From Hyphomonas sediminis (lineage in GTDB: Bacteria > Pseudomonadota > Alphaproteobacteria > Caulobacterales > Hyphomonadaceae), in assembly GCF_019679475.1 (NCBI RefSeq), contig NZ_JAIEZP010000001.1:1-64000 (forward strand): a DNA stretch of 64,000 nucleotides, given 5' to 3'. Within the stretch, counting starts at the first letter, position 1, and every line of letters begins with the position of its first letter. Below the pieces are notes generated by a model. It made no database searches. It was not told the origin of the DNA and saw only the letters and a program-made list of their open reading frames with translations. Below are positions 41,529-49,277 of this stretch, piece after piece. The position numbers were made by a program, and so were the translations under genes.

Positions 41529-43033
41529 GGCAGCGCAGCCTCCTGAACTGATTGTGTAGCCGCATCGAGTGCGGGCGCCAGGAAGTCACCCATCGGATCG
41601 ATGAGCAGGAATAGCAGCAGACAAAGGATGGCCGTGAACATGGGCGCAGCCACTGTCAGCGCCGGGGCCCCGCCCGGACGCTTGAACTCCTTCACCGGCG
41701 TTTCCGGCGGCGGAGGCATCAGCGCGAGGATCGGGATGGGCAGCAGGTAAGCGATGTTGAGCACCGAGGAGGCGATCAGAATGAACGGTACCCAGTCTGC
41801 CCCGCGATCAACCGCGCCCTGCATCAGCTCATATTTCGGCCAGTCACCCGCAAAGGGCGGCACGCCGATGATCGAGAGCGAGGCCATGAAGAAGGCGATG
41901 AAGATCAGCGGCATCTTCCGGCCCAGGCCGCGCATGTCCGAGATGTTGGTGAGCCCCGTGGCGACATAGATGGCGCCGGCGCACATGAAGAGCGTGATCT
42001 TGGCTGCCGCGTGGGCCGCGATCTGGAGCGAACCGCCCATGAAGCCGGCTCGGTCGGCCAGCATCGCGCCGAGCGTGACATAGGCCAACTGGGCGACGGT
42101 GGAGTAAGCCAGGCGCGCCTTGAGATTGTCCTTGGTCAGAGCGATCAGCGAGGCGACGACAATGGTGATACAGGCCACATCCATCAGGAATTCACGCGAA
42201 GGCGTCGCGTTCAGCAGATCCGCGCCGAAGATATACATCGACACTTTGAGGACTGTGAACACACCCGCCTTAACGACCGCCACCGCGTGCAGCAGGGCCG
42301 ATACGGGCGTGGGCGCGACCATCGCGTTGGGCAGCCAGAAATGGAACGGCATGAGCGCCGCCTTGCCGATGCCGAAGACAAACAGCAGCAGCAGCGCGCC
42401 AGACACCATCGGCGTGATGTCGACATTGGCCAGGAGGCCGCCATCGATAAAGTCGAGCCGCTGGCCGGCGATCACCCAGGTCCACATGATAGCGGTCAGC
42501 AGCAGGCCGATCGACGTGCCGAGCAGGGTCAGCAGGTAGATCCGGGCGCCGCGCTGGGCATTGGCATCGCCCTTATGGGCAACGAGCGGATAGGTCGACA
42601 GGGTGAGCACTTCATAGAAGATGAAGAGCGTGAAGAGGTTGCTGGCGGTGGCCACGCCCATCGCGCCGCAGATGGCGATGGCGAAGCAGATGTAGAAGCG
42701 CGTCTGGTTACGCTCGCGGTTCCCGCGCATGTAGCCGATGGAGTAGAACGAGTTCACGATCCAGAGGCCGCTGGCGACCAGTGCGAACAGGGCGCCGAGC
42801 GGTTCCAGCCGGAAGGCAATCGCCAGGCCGGGAGCCGCCTCTCCGATGAACAGTTCCGGCCGCGCGCCGCTGGACACCTGCATGGCCAGCTGGATCACGA
42901 CAACGAAGAGCGCGATCGATCCGAGGATCGTCACCCCTTCCCTGACATTCGGGAACTTGCCAGTCGCGGCGATGCCCGCGGCGATCAGCAGGGGCAGGAT
43001 GATGACTGCCGAAATGAGGGTTTCCGGGCTCAT
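41525..43033 (-). CDS. Mrp/Mnh antiporter D-type subunit (second copy)
   Basis: A 502-aa polytopic membrane protein of the NuoL/M/N family with the TM5-type Glu in LFIFYEVLTLSTYPLVAH and the TM7-type Lys in IGKAALMPFHFWLPNAMV, followed by VVKAGVFTVLK. It is the size of a normal MnhD. It probably forms one proton or sodium channel of the Mrp complex. It overlaps both neighbours by 4 nt. Confidence 0.9.
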   Translation of the reverse strand: MSPETLISAVIILPLLIAAGIAATGKFPNVREGVTILGSIALFVVVIQLAMQVSSGARPELFIGEAAPGLAIAFRLEPLGALFALVASGLWIVNSFYSIGYMRGNRERNQTRFYICFAIAICGAMGVATASNLFTLFIFYEVLTLSTYPLVAHKGDANAQRGARIYLLTLLGTSIGLLLTAIMWTWVIAGQRLDFIDGGLLANVDITPMVSGALLLLFVFGIGKAALMPFHFWLPNAMVAPTPVSALLHAVAVVKAGVFTVLKVSMYIFGADLLNATPSREFLMDVACITIVVASLIALTKDNLKARLAYSTVAQLAYVTLGAMLADRAGFMGGSLQIAAHAAAKITLFMCAGAIYVATGLTNISDMRGLGRKMPLIFIAFFMASLSIIGVPPFAGDWPKYELMQGAVDRGADWVPFILIASSVLNIAYLLPIPILALMPPPPETPVKEFKRPGGAPALTVAAPMFTAILCLLLFLLIDPMGDFLAPALDAATQSVQEAALP

Positions 43034-44568
43034 CGGAACGCCTCCAGACCAAGGGCAGCCACGGCCCCATCCTGAGCCAGGCTCAGCGGGAAGTTAGCGG
43101 CAATGCCGAAATAAAGATTGGCGAGCGCAAGGATCCATAGCGGAACGAGGATGAGCAGCGGCGCCTCCTTGTGCGTCTTGCGCGGGTTGACCGGCGGCTG
43201 GAAGAACGCCGCCTGCAGGATGCGGCCGACGTAGAAGACCGCCAGGAAGCTGGAGAACACGACGAGCAGAACAGCCCACCACCAGCCTTCGGCAAACAGC
43301 GCGTAGCCGAGCTGAAGCTTGGACATGAACCCTGCCGTGAGCGGAACACCGATCAGCGACAGGCCAGCGATGGCGAAGGCTGTCATCGTCCACGGCGCAG
43401 TGCGGCCAAGGCCGGCAAAGTCGCGGATCGTGGTGCCCTGATTGGACAGGCAGACACCGGCGATCGCCATGAACAGTGCGCCTTTCATCAGGGCATGGTT
43501 GAAGAGGTGCAGCAGGCCGGCGGCCACGCCGGGCGCGGTTGCCAGCGACACGCCGAGCAGCATGTAGCCAACCTGCGCGACCGAGGAGTAGGCCAGCACG
43601 CGGCGCACATCGGTCTGGAACACGGCCTGGAAGCTGCAGATCACCATCGCGGCAATGCCGAGCGGGGCGAGGATCCAGGAGAAGCTCGCCAGCTCGAATG
43701 TGTATTCCGGGCGGAAGATCGTGAACAGGAACCGGATCAGCGCGTAGAGCGCGACCTTGGTGGCTGTCGCCGCGAGGAACACGGTCACGAAGCTCGGGCT
43801 GTAGGAATAGGCGTTGGGCAGCCATTGGTGCAGCGGCCACATCGCCGCCTTGAGGCCAAGGCCGACGATGATGAAGGCAAAGCCCACCTGCACGGAGCGG
43901 CTGTCGGTCAGCGCCGGGAGGCGGTCAGCGATATCGGCCATGTTGAGCGTGCCGGTGGCCGCATAGAGGAAGCCGATGCCGATGATGTAGAAGCTCGCGC
44001 CCAGCGTCCCCATGATGAGGTAGTTGAACGCAGCCGGCAGCGCGCGCCGGTCGCGGCGAGCACCGAGGGCCACCATCACATAAGTGGCCAGCGAGCTGAT
44101 TTCGAGGAAGACGAAGAGGTTGAACGCGTCGCCGGTGGACGCCACGCCAAGGAGGCCGGCAAAGCACAGCAGGAAGGCAGCATAGAACATGCCAAGCTTG
44201 TTGTGATTGCCGAGCTCGGACGAAATCGTCGGCCAGGAGAAGATCGAGGCGAGAAAACCGATGCCGGTAACCAGCAGCAGGATCATCGCGTTGAGCGCAT
44301 CGGTCCGGAACTCGATGCCGATAGGCGGGGGCCAGCGGCCGATCTCATAGGAGAGGACACCGGTGGGATCAGACTGAACCAGGCCCAGCGTGACCATCGC
44401 CAGATAAAAAGACAGGCCTGTCACAAGGATCGAACCAAGCCAGGCGATGCGGCCATTGGGGATGATTGCCAGCAGCGGCGCGATCAGCATCGGCACGGCA
44501 ACGATCAGCACCGGCGCATGCGCCAGCGCCCATGCGGGCGCGGAAGTCAGCACGGATTCAATCATCAT
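43030..44568 (-). CDS. Mrp/Mnh antiporter D-type subunit (first copy)
   Basis: A 512-aa polytopic protein with LFVFLEISSLATYVMVALG (conserved Glu) and GLKAAMWPLHQWLPNAYSYS (conserved Lys) plus TATKVALYALIR, as in MnhD and NuoN/M. Placed directly after mnhC, it is the positional MnhD. The 3' end overlaps the next D-type gene by 4 nt. Confidence 0.92.
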   Translation of the reverse strand: MMIESVLTSAPAWALAHAPVLIVAVPMLIAPLLAIIPNGRIAWLGSILVTGLSFYLAMVTLGLVQSDPTGVLSYEIGRWPPPIGIEFRTDALNAMILLLVTGIGFLASIFSWPTISSELGNHNKLGMFYAAFLLCFAGLLGVASTGDAFNLFVFLEISSLATYVMVALGARRDRRALPAAFNYLIMGTLGASFYIIGIGFLYAATGTLNMADIADRLPALTDSRSVQVGFAFIIVGLGLKAAMWPLHQWLPNAYSYSPSFVTVFLAATATKVALYALIRFLFTIFRPEYTFELASFSWILAPLGIAAMVICSFQAVFQTDVRRVLAYSSVAQVGYMLLGVSLATAPGVAAGLLHLFNHALMKGALFMAIAGVCLSNQGTTIRDFAGLGRTAPWTMTAFAIAGLSLIGVPLTAGFMSKLQLGYALFAEGWWWAVLLVVFSSFLAVFYVGRILQAAFFQPPVNPRKTHKEAPLLILVPLWILALANLYFGIAANFPLSLAQDGAVAALGLEAFR

Positions 44569-45065
44569 GCCGACACCTCTTTGGTGTCTTTTTCCACTTC
44601 GAGTTCCTGAGCGAGCGCTGTCTGCATGTCGATGTCGCGGACTTCATCGGCTTCGATGGTGCCGTAGGCTTCGCGGATACGCACGATCAGCGCGAGGCCG
44701 AGCGACAGGGTCGCCACGCCCACGACAATCGCCGTCAGCATAAGGACATGCGGCAGCGGGTTGGAGTAGATGTGGTGAAGGTCGGCAAAGCGTTCGCCGC
44801 TCGCCGCAACCAGAGCGTCAGCGCCACTGGCAGCTGCGTGGCCGGCGCCATGTGCGTCGCCCATATCATCCGGCAAGAGGATGGGCGCGGTGCCGCCCTC
44901 GACCTTGCCAAGTGAAACGTAAAACAAGCAGATCGTCGTCTGAAAGATCGACAGGCCGACGAGCCGCTTGATCAGGTTTTCCGCTGAAAAGGCGATGTAG
45001 AGCCCGATCATCATCAGGCCGATGATCGCCCAGTAGCCGGCGCGTTCGAGAATGAATTCGACCAT
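44565..45065 (-). CDS. mnhC: Mrp/Mnh antiporter subunit C (NuoK-like), long form
   Basis: A 166-aa membrane protein with three helices like MnhC/NuoK (IIGLMMIGLYIAFSAENLIK, then LSIFQTTICLFYVSLGKVEGG and LPHVLMLTAIVVGVATLSLGL). Usual MnhC is ~113 aa. Here a ~35-residue hydrophilic insert rich in Ala, His and Asp lies between helices 2 and 3, and there is an acidic C-terminal tail. It is 3 nt from mnhB and overlaps the D-type gene by 4 nt. Confidence 0.9.
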   Translation of the reverse strand: MVEFILERAGYWAIIGLMMIGLYIAFSAENLIKRLVGLSIFQTTICLFYVSLGKVEGGTAPILLPDDMGDAHGAGHAAASGADALVAASGERFADLHHIYSNPLPHVLMLTAIVVGVATLSLGLALIVRIREAYGTIEADEVRDIDMQTALAQELEVEKDTKEVSA

Positions 45066-45068
45066 GGC

Positions 45069-45521
45069 TTACCAGTCCTCGTCGCGAATTTCGGCAACCC
45101 GGCCGGCGAGCGCATAGAAGATCGTGACCATCGCGCCCGCCACGGCGCACAGGACGCCAAGCTCAACGATGATGACACCGGCATGCTGGCCATGATGGCC
45201 GCCCGGGCCTTCACCGAACAGCGCCTGATACTCCAGGAACAGGCCGCCCTTGAGCAGCGCCCAGAAACCAACGCCGACATAGATCATCACACCCACCGCC
45301 GCGACCGTGCGGGCGAAGACCGGCGGAACCGCTTTCATCGTGCTGCTGAGGCCGAAGATCAGGGCGTTCAGGATGATCGCCACAGCGATAACGACCCCCG
45401 CCTGGAACGCGCCACCCGGCCCCACTTCACCGTGGAACTGGACGTAGAACCCGTAGATCATGATCAGCGGAATGAAGCATTTGGCGATGACGCGCAAAAT
45501 CATGTGATGGTCGCTCTTCAT
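45069..45521 (-). CDS. mnhB: Mrp/Mnh antiporter subunit B
   Basis: A 150-aa membrane protein with the MnhB pattern: FIPLIMIYGFYVQFHGEVGPGGAFQAGVV split over helices 1-2, then further hydrophobic helices to the C-terminus. The GxxxPGGGFQ-like loop (EVGPGGAFQAG) is the family hallmark. It overlaps the DUF4040 gene by 4 nt. Confidence 0.92.
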   Translation of the reverse strand: MKSDHHMILRVIAKCFIPLIMIYGFYVQFHGEVGPGGAFQAGVVIAVAIILNALIFGLSSTMKAVPPVFARTVAAVGVMIYVGVGFWALLKGGLFLEYQALFGEGPGGHHGQHAGVIIVELGVLCAVAGAMVTIFYALAGRVAEIRDEDW

Positions 45522-46138
45522 GATGCGTCGCCCCCCTTGCCCTTTCCGCCCTTCTTCTTGTTGGAGCGAAGGGTTTCAGCCAGGGAGCGTTCTCCGAAAC
45601 CGAGCAGCATGGCGACAGCGAGACCGGCCACGAACACCACGACCGTCTCGCCCATCGTGTCGAAACCGCGATAGCTGGCCAGAACGGAGGTGACGACGTT
45701 GGGGATGCCCATGTCGTACCAGTTGACGTGCATGTAGGTCATGCCTGCGCCTGTATTGGCCGGCGAGTTGGGATCGCCCAGGCCGGGCAGATCAACCGAC
45801 GCATAGATCAGCATCACAGCAGTCGCGCCGCAGATGATGAAAGGCCCAAGACGTTTGAGCGGTTTTTCGGGCTTTGCCGTGCGCGCCGTCAGCAGCATCG
45901 CGCCGAGCAGCACAGCAGTAGACATCCCTGCCCCGACGGCCGCTTCGGTGTAGCCCACATCGACTGCATCGACGGCGATGTACCAGGCAGCAGATACAAG
46001 CGAGTAGACGCCCGAGAGCATCACGATCGCAAACAGGCTGCGCAGGCGGGCGATAGCGATGGCGACGATGAAGAGGATGGCCAGAAGCGTGATGTTGATC
46101 AACGCGGGGCCGGCATCAGCCGTGAACAGTTCCCTCAT
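45518..46138 (-). CDS. DUF4040 (MbhD) + MbhE-like fused subunit, replaces C-terminal part of MnhA
   Basis: A 206-aa membrane protein. Residues 1-85 match the MbhD/DUF4040 module (AIVMLSGVYSLVSAAWYIA, then VDVGYTEAAVGAGMSTAVLLG). The C-terminal part (PNVVTSVLASYRGFDTMGETVVVFVA) matches the MbhE-like segment, which in canonical Mrp is part of MnhA. The C-terminus is Lys/Gly-rich. It thus appears to be the MnhA C-terminal region as a stand-alone subunit. It overlaps mnhG and mnhB by 4 nt each. Confidence 0.88.
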   Translation of the reverse strand: MRELFTADAGPALINITLLAILFIVAIAIARLRSLFAIVMLSGVYSLVSAAWYIAVDAVDVGYTEAAVGAGMSTAVLLGAMLLTARTAKPEKPLKRLGPFIICGATAVMLIYASVDLPGLGDPNSPANTGAGMTYMHVNWYDMGIPNVVTSVLASYRGFDTMGETVVVFVAGLAVAMLLGFGERSLAETLRSNKKKGGKGKGGDAS

Positions 46139-46503
46139 ACATGGTCCTCCGGGTCAGCAACGCCGACGGGGCCGATGCGCGGCTGCAGGCCGGCGACATG
46201 CGCAGCGTTCACCAGCGCATGTGCCGCTGCGGGGCTGGTCAGGAACAGGAAAATGAAAATGCACAGCAGCTTCACCAGAACCAGCCAGCCTGGTGCCATC
46301 AGCGCCATGCCGATCAGCACGAGCGCCGCAGCGGAGGTATCGGTAACGCTGGCCGCATGAAGACGGGTGTAGAAATCCGGGAAGCGCAGGACACCGATCG
46401 CGCTGATGATGCTGAGCAGGCCGCCCGCAAGGCAGGCCGCCGCACCGAGCGGATGGCGCACCACTTCCCAGAAGCTGCCAAGATTTGCGAAGAATTCGGT
46501 CAT
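46135..46503 (-). CDS. mnhG: Mrp/Mnh antiporter subunit G
   Basis: A 122-aa three-helix membrane protein. GLLSIISAIGVLRFPDFYTRLHAASVTDTS is the MnhG hallmark (spread over helix 1 and the loop). ATG 46503 is preceded by GGGAGG and lies one nt from the mnhF stop, so it is preferred over the upstream frame start. The 3' end overlaps the DUF4040 gene by 4 nt. Confidence 0.92.
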   Translation of the reverse strand: MTEFFANLGSFWEVVRHPLGAAACLAGGLLSIISAIGVLRFPDFYTRLHAASVTDTSAAALVLIGMALMAPGWLVLVKLLCIFIFLFLTSPAAAHALVNAAHVAGLQPRIGPVGVADPEDHV

Positions 46504-46504
46504 C

Positions 46505-46801
46505 CTATTCGCCTCCCTTCGCAGCATCCGGCCGGCGCGTAAGCGGCACCTGGAAAGAGCGGTAGCGGAAGAATTTCAGGATCGCGATTGTCGTGACGAA
46601 GTTGATCAGCGTGTAGATCATGGCGATGTCGAGAAAATCCGGGCGGCCCATCACATAGCCGAGCAGGCCGATGACCAGAACGGTCTTCGTGCCGAACGCG
46701 TTGACCGCCAGGATGCGGTCATACAGTGTCGGCCCCAGCAATGAGCGCACAAGCAGAAGCACCATCCCGATCAGGATGGCGATCAGGGCCGCTGCAGTCA
46801 T
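46505..46801 (-). CDS. mnhF: Mrp/Mnh antiporter subunit F
   Basis: A 98-aa three-helix protein with the MnhF signature LLGPTLYDRILAVNAFGTK and the closing DIAMIYTLINFVTTIAILKF helix. Start ATG 46801 has AAGGAGGTG seven nt upstream and overlaps the mnhE stop (ATGA), so it was preferred over the longer frame from 46825. Confidence 0.93.
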   Translation of the reverse strand: MTAAALIAILIGMVLLLVRSLLGPTLYDRILAVNAFGTKTVLVIGLLGYVMGRPDFLDIAMIYTLINFVTTIAILKFFRYRSFQVPLTRRPDAAKGGE

Positions 46802-47286
46802 GCGCGCACCTCCTTGGGATCGCACGCAACAGCGCAGCGCTGATCCATTTCGATGAAAGCCTCCGGCTGGGTGCCATTCTCGTAGAGACCGTGCACGAGC
46901 AGCTTGTCGCCCTCGATCTCAACCGTGACCGTTCCCGGCGTCATGGTGATCGAATTGGCGAAGGTTACCTTGGCCAGATCGGTCTTGCAGACCGTCTTGA
47001 TCTTGGTGAGCGTGGGGGTGATGTCGAGGTCTGCGCGCAGGCAGGCCTTGATGACCACCCAATTGGCCTTGACCACCTCGACGGCGAGCCAGGGATAATA
47101 TCTGAGCAGTTGCGGCAGACGCACATAAGGCGCCCCTTCCCGGTCAACGATGCCGAGCCGGAACGACAGCACAAGCGTCAACCCAATGGATGCAACGGCA
47201 AAGCCGAGCATCAGCGGCGTGTAATGGCCGGAGTTTCCGAACCAGAAGGCGACAAGTGCCGCTAAAAGTCCCAAGAAATACGCCAC
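46798..47286 (-). CDS. mnhE: Mrp/Mnh antiporter subunit E
   Basis: First gene of the antiporter operon. Two N-terminal helices (FLGLLAALVAFWFG and LGFAVASIGLTLVLSF) are followed by the cytoplasmic MnhE domain with PQLLRYYPWLAVEVVKANW and NSITMTPGTVTVEIEGDKL. I chose GTG 47286 (162 aa), which has GAGGGG six nt before it and aligns with the family start; another GTG at 47331 extends it by 15 polar residues but lacks a clear ribosome site. Confidence 0.92.
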   Translation of the reverse strand: MAYFLGLLAALVAFWFGNSGHYTPLMLGFAVASIGLTLVLSFRLGIVDREGAPYVRLPQLLRYYPWLAVEVVKANWVVIKACLRADLDITPTLTKIKTVCKTDLAKVTFANSITMTPGTVTVEIEGDKLLVHGLYENGTQPEAFIEMDQRCAVACDPKEVRA

Positions 47287-47380
47287 AGCGCCCCTCAGCT
47301 CCGAACGATCCCGATTTGGTGAACGCCTCACCTAAATGCCCGGAGCGCGCTTGGGAAGCCCGCCAGCCCCGAAAATGACA

Positions 47381-48580
47381 CTAACGCCCGAAGACGAGGC
47401 GCGCCGTTCGCTGCGCTGTAGAGAACTCTGCCTCTTCATTTGCGGGGTCACCGAGGGCTTGAGCGTGACGCAGCGCCGCAGGGGAGAACGCCGAAGACAG
47501 AGCCCAGTTCCAGTAACGCAGCGTCGTTTGCGCTTTGAGGACAGAGAGCACCTCATAGGTTTCCGCCACCAGCGCGAACTGGGGATGGGGGTGTCCGGGG
47601 TCCTGCTCCAACGGGCGGCCAAGGGCGCGCCAGAGGAGCGCGAGATATTCCCGCTTGAGGCCGGTCGCCTTGCAGAGCACGGCCAGCCCCTCCCCGCCCG
47701 CATCTGAAAGGATCTTGGCGGCAGTGACGGGCTTGATGCCAGAAAGATAGCCGATCTCCTGCGCCGTCTTGGCCTCCATGCCGGCTTCGGCAGCGGCCTG
47801 AACGGCGTGTTCCAGGCTGTCATACGGGCTGCGCGCAATGGCGGCGCGGTTGCGCTGGCGTCGCTCGATCATCTGCAGCGCCTTGCGGGCGACCCCATCC
47901 TGCCAGCCTTCGGCAGCAGCCATCTCGAATACATCGGAGCAGAGCGAGATCATTTCCTGCCGCTCGGCAGCGTGCCGGGTGAGGATCTTGCGGCGCGTCG
48001 GCCCATCGGCCCACCAGAACATCGCCATGGCATGCGAGGGTTTAAGCTCGATCCGCTCGACCAGCAGCGGGCAATAGCTCGGCTCGTCCCGCGAAGCCGC
48101 GATGAGACGGTCGATGGTGGTTTCAGCGAAACTTGCCGTCCGGTTGGCCAGCACTTCGCGGACAATGTGAGGCTCGGCCACCTCGGCAAGCACAGCCGTA
48201 ACGGCGACGGACAAGTTGCGGCGGCGGGCAATGGTTTGCCGGTGTTCTGGCTGGGTCTGGCGGATGATTTCAGCCAGGTCGCAATCGTCGAACGCGTCGC
48301 TTTCCTCCAGCAGAGGCCGGGCCACCGGGAAATTTGCCTGCGCCAGATACCGCAGCAGCCGGCGCGGCGCTTCGCGGCTGCCGGCCAGGCGCGTGGAACA
48401 GATCAGACGGTCACGCTCGTCGGCATGGAACAGCATGTCGAGCAGGATATCACCCGCCATCTGCCGGTCCTGCGGCGGGATTCGGGAAGCAGGCATGGAG
48501 ACGACATCCAGAATACGCCGCAGGAGCGCGTCTCGCGCCGCGCCCAGCGGAGGCTTTTTCTGTTCTGTCGCGTCGTTCAT
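47381..48580 (-). CDS. DUF2336 domain protein
   Basis: A 399-aa cytoplasmic, nearly all-helical protein with HEAT-like repeats typical of DUF2336 (EVAEPHIVREVLANRTASFAE, then LSGIKPVTAAKILSDAGGEG and ALLWRALGRP). Members are confined mostly to alphaproteobacteria; the function is unknown and scaffolding is guessed. ATG 48580 has GAGGATT upstream; the frame begins at a TTG 6 nt earlier. Its stop is 94 nt before the preferred mnhE start on the same strand, so the two may share a transcript. Confidence 0.82.
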   Translation of the reverse strand: MNDATEQKKPPLGAARDALLRRILDVVSMPASRIPPQDRQMAGDILLDMLFHADERDRLICSTRLAGSREAPRRLLRYLAQANFPVARPLLEESDAFDDCDLAEIIRQTQPEHRQTIARRRNLSVAVTAVLAEVAEPHIVREVLANRTASFAETTIDRLIAASRDEPSYCPLLVERIELKPSHAMAMFWWADGPTRRKILTRHAAERQEMISLCSDVFEMAAAEGWQDGVARKALQMIERRQRNRAAIARSPYDSLEHAVQAAAEAGMEAKTAQEIGYLSGIKPVTAAKILSDAGGEGLAVLCKATGLKREYLALLWRALGRPLEQDPGHPHPQFALVAETYEVLSVLKAQTTLRYWNWALSSAFSPAALRHAQALGDPANEEAEFSTAQRTARLVFGR

Positions 48581-48646
48581 GCGCAATCCTCGGGGATTCT
48601 GCCCGGGAACGTTGCACCAAATCCTTAAGGAGAAATGGAATCCGGT

Positions 48647-49132
48647 TTACGCCTGACGCCAATACTGCGCCGCACTGAGTACGCGGGTTGTACGCGACTT
48701 GCCGGGATGGACGACCAGCAGCAGCAGGCTGATGGCCAACAGGATAACCGTGATCAGGAAATGCAGGCCGCCATCGGTGGTGCCGTCGGCCAGCGGGATT
48801 TCCCGGCCAAGCCAGGGCGAGAGATGCAGGCCAAGGCCGGTGCCGAAGATGATAACCGCCAGCACGGCGCCGACACGACGGCTGAACGGCAGCAGGATCA
48901 ACAGGGCCGCCATCAACTCGAAGACGCCGGCAACAAAACGGCCGGCTGGCTCGAACAGTGTCATGCCGGATTTCTCAGCAAGCGCAGCGAACACGATATG
49001 CTGGCCGGGCGGAGAGAAGAACTTCACATCCCCCACCGGAGGGTCCGGAAGCGGGTGGAGTGTCAGATGGATGAACATCGCCGCCAGGGCGAGGGCGAGC
49101 CCCCAGCTGACCGCGTGCCGGAACGTCCTCAT
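48647..49132 (-). CDS. DoxX-like small membrane protein
   Basis: A 161-aa protein with four hydrophobic helices (LALALAAMFIHLTL, GRFVAGVFELMAALLILL, VGAVLAVIIFGTGLGLHL, HFLITVILLAISLLLLVV), the layout of DoxX/DUF417-type proteins. The RFVAGVFELMAALLILLP segment is the most DoxX-like part. ATG 49132 is preceded by GAGGT; the frame is open to 49198. Function unknown. It is divergent from the MFS gene across 145 bp. Confidence 0.65.
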   Translation of the reverse strand: MRTFRHAVSWGLALALAAMFIHLTLHPLPDPPVGDVKFFSPPGQHIVFAALAEKSGMTLFEPAGRFVAGVFELMAALLILLPFSRRVGAVLAVIIFGTGLGLHLSPWLGREIPLADGTTDGGLHFLITVILLAISLLLLVVHPGKSRTTRVLSAAQYWRQA

Positions 49133-49277
49133 GGGATGTGACCTCGCCCGCAGGGTTAACCAAGGAAAAATCCTATCGGTACAGCCATGGCTTTGCAACC
49201 GCGCCCCGCTGCTGCTAGCGGTCGCGTTTCTTTGTCAGCGGTGATGTAACAATGTGCGCTGCGTGGGGACGAGTTAA

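Noticed and set aside
39655-44610. Long plus-strand open frames rich in Arg, His, Gln and Asp
   Set aside because: They mirror the Mrp/Mnh membrane subunits on the minus strand and have the charged composition typical of the complement of hydrophobic codons.
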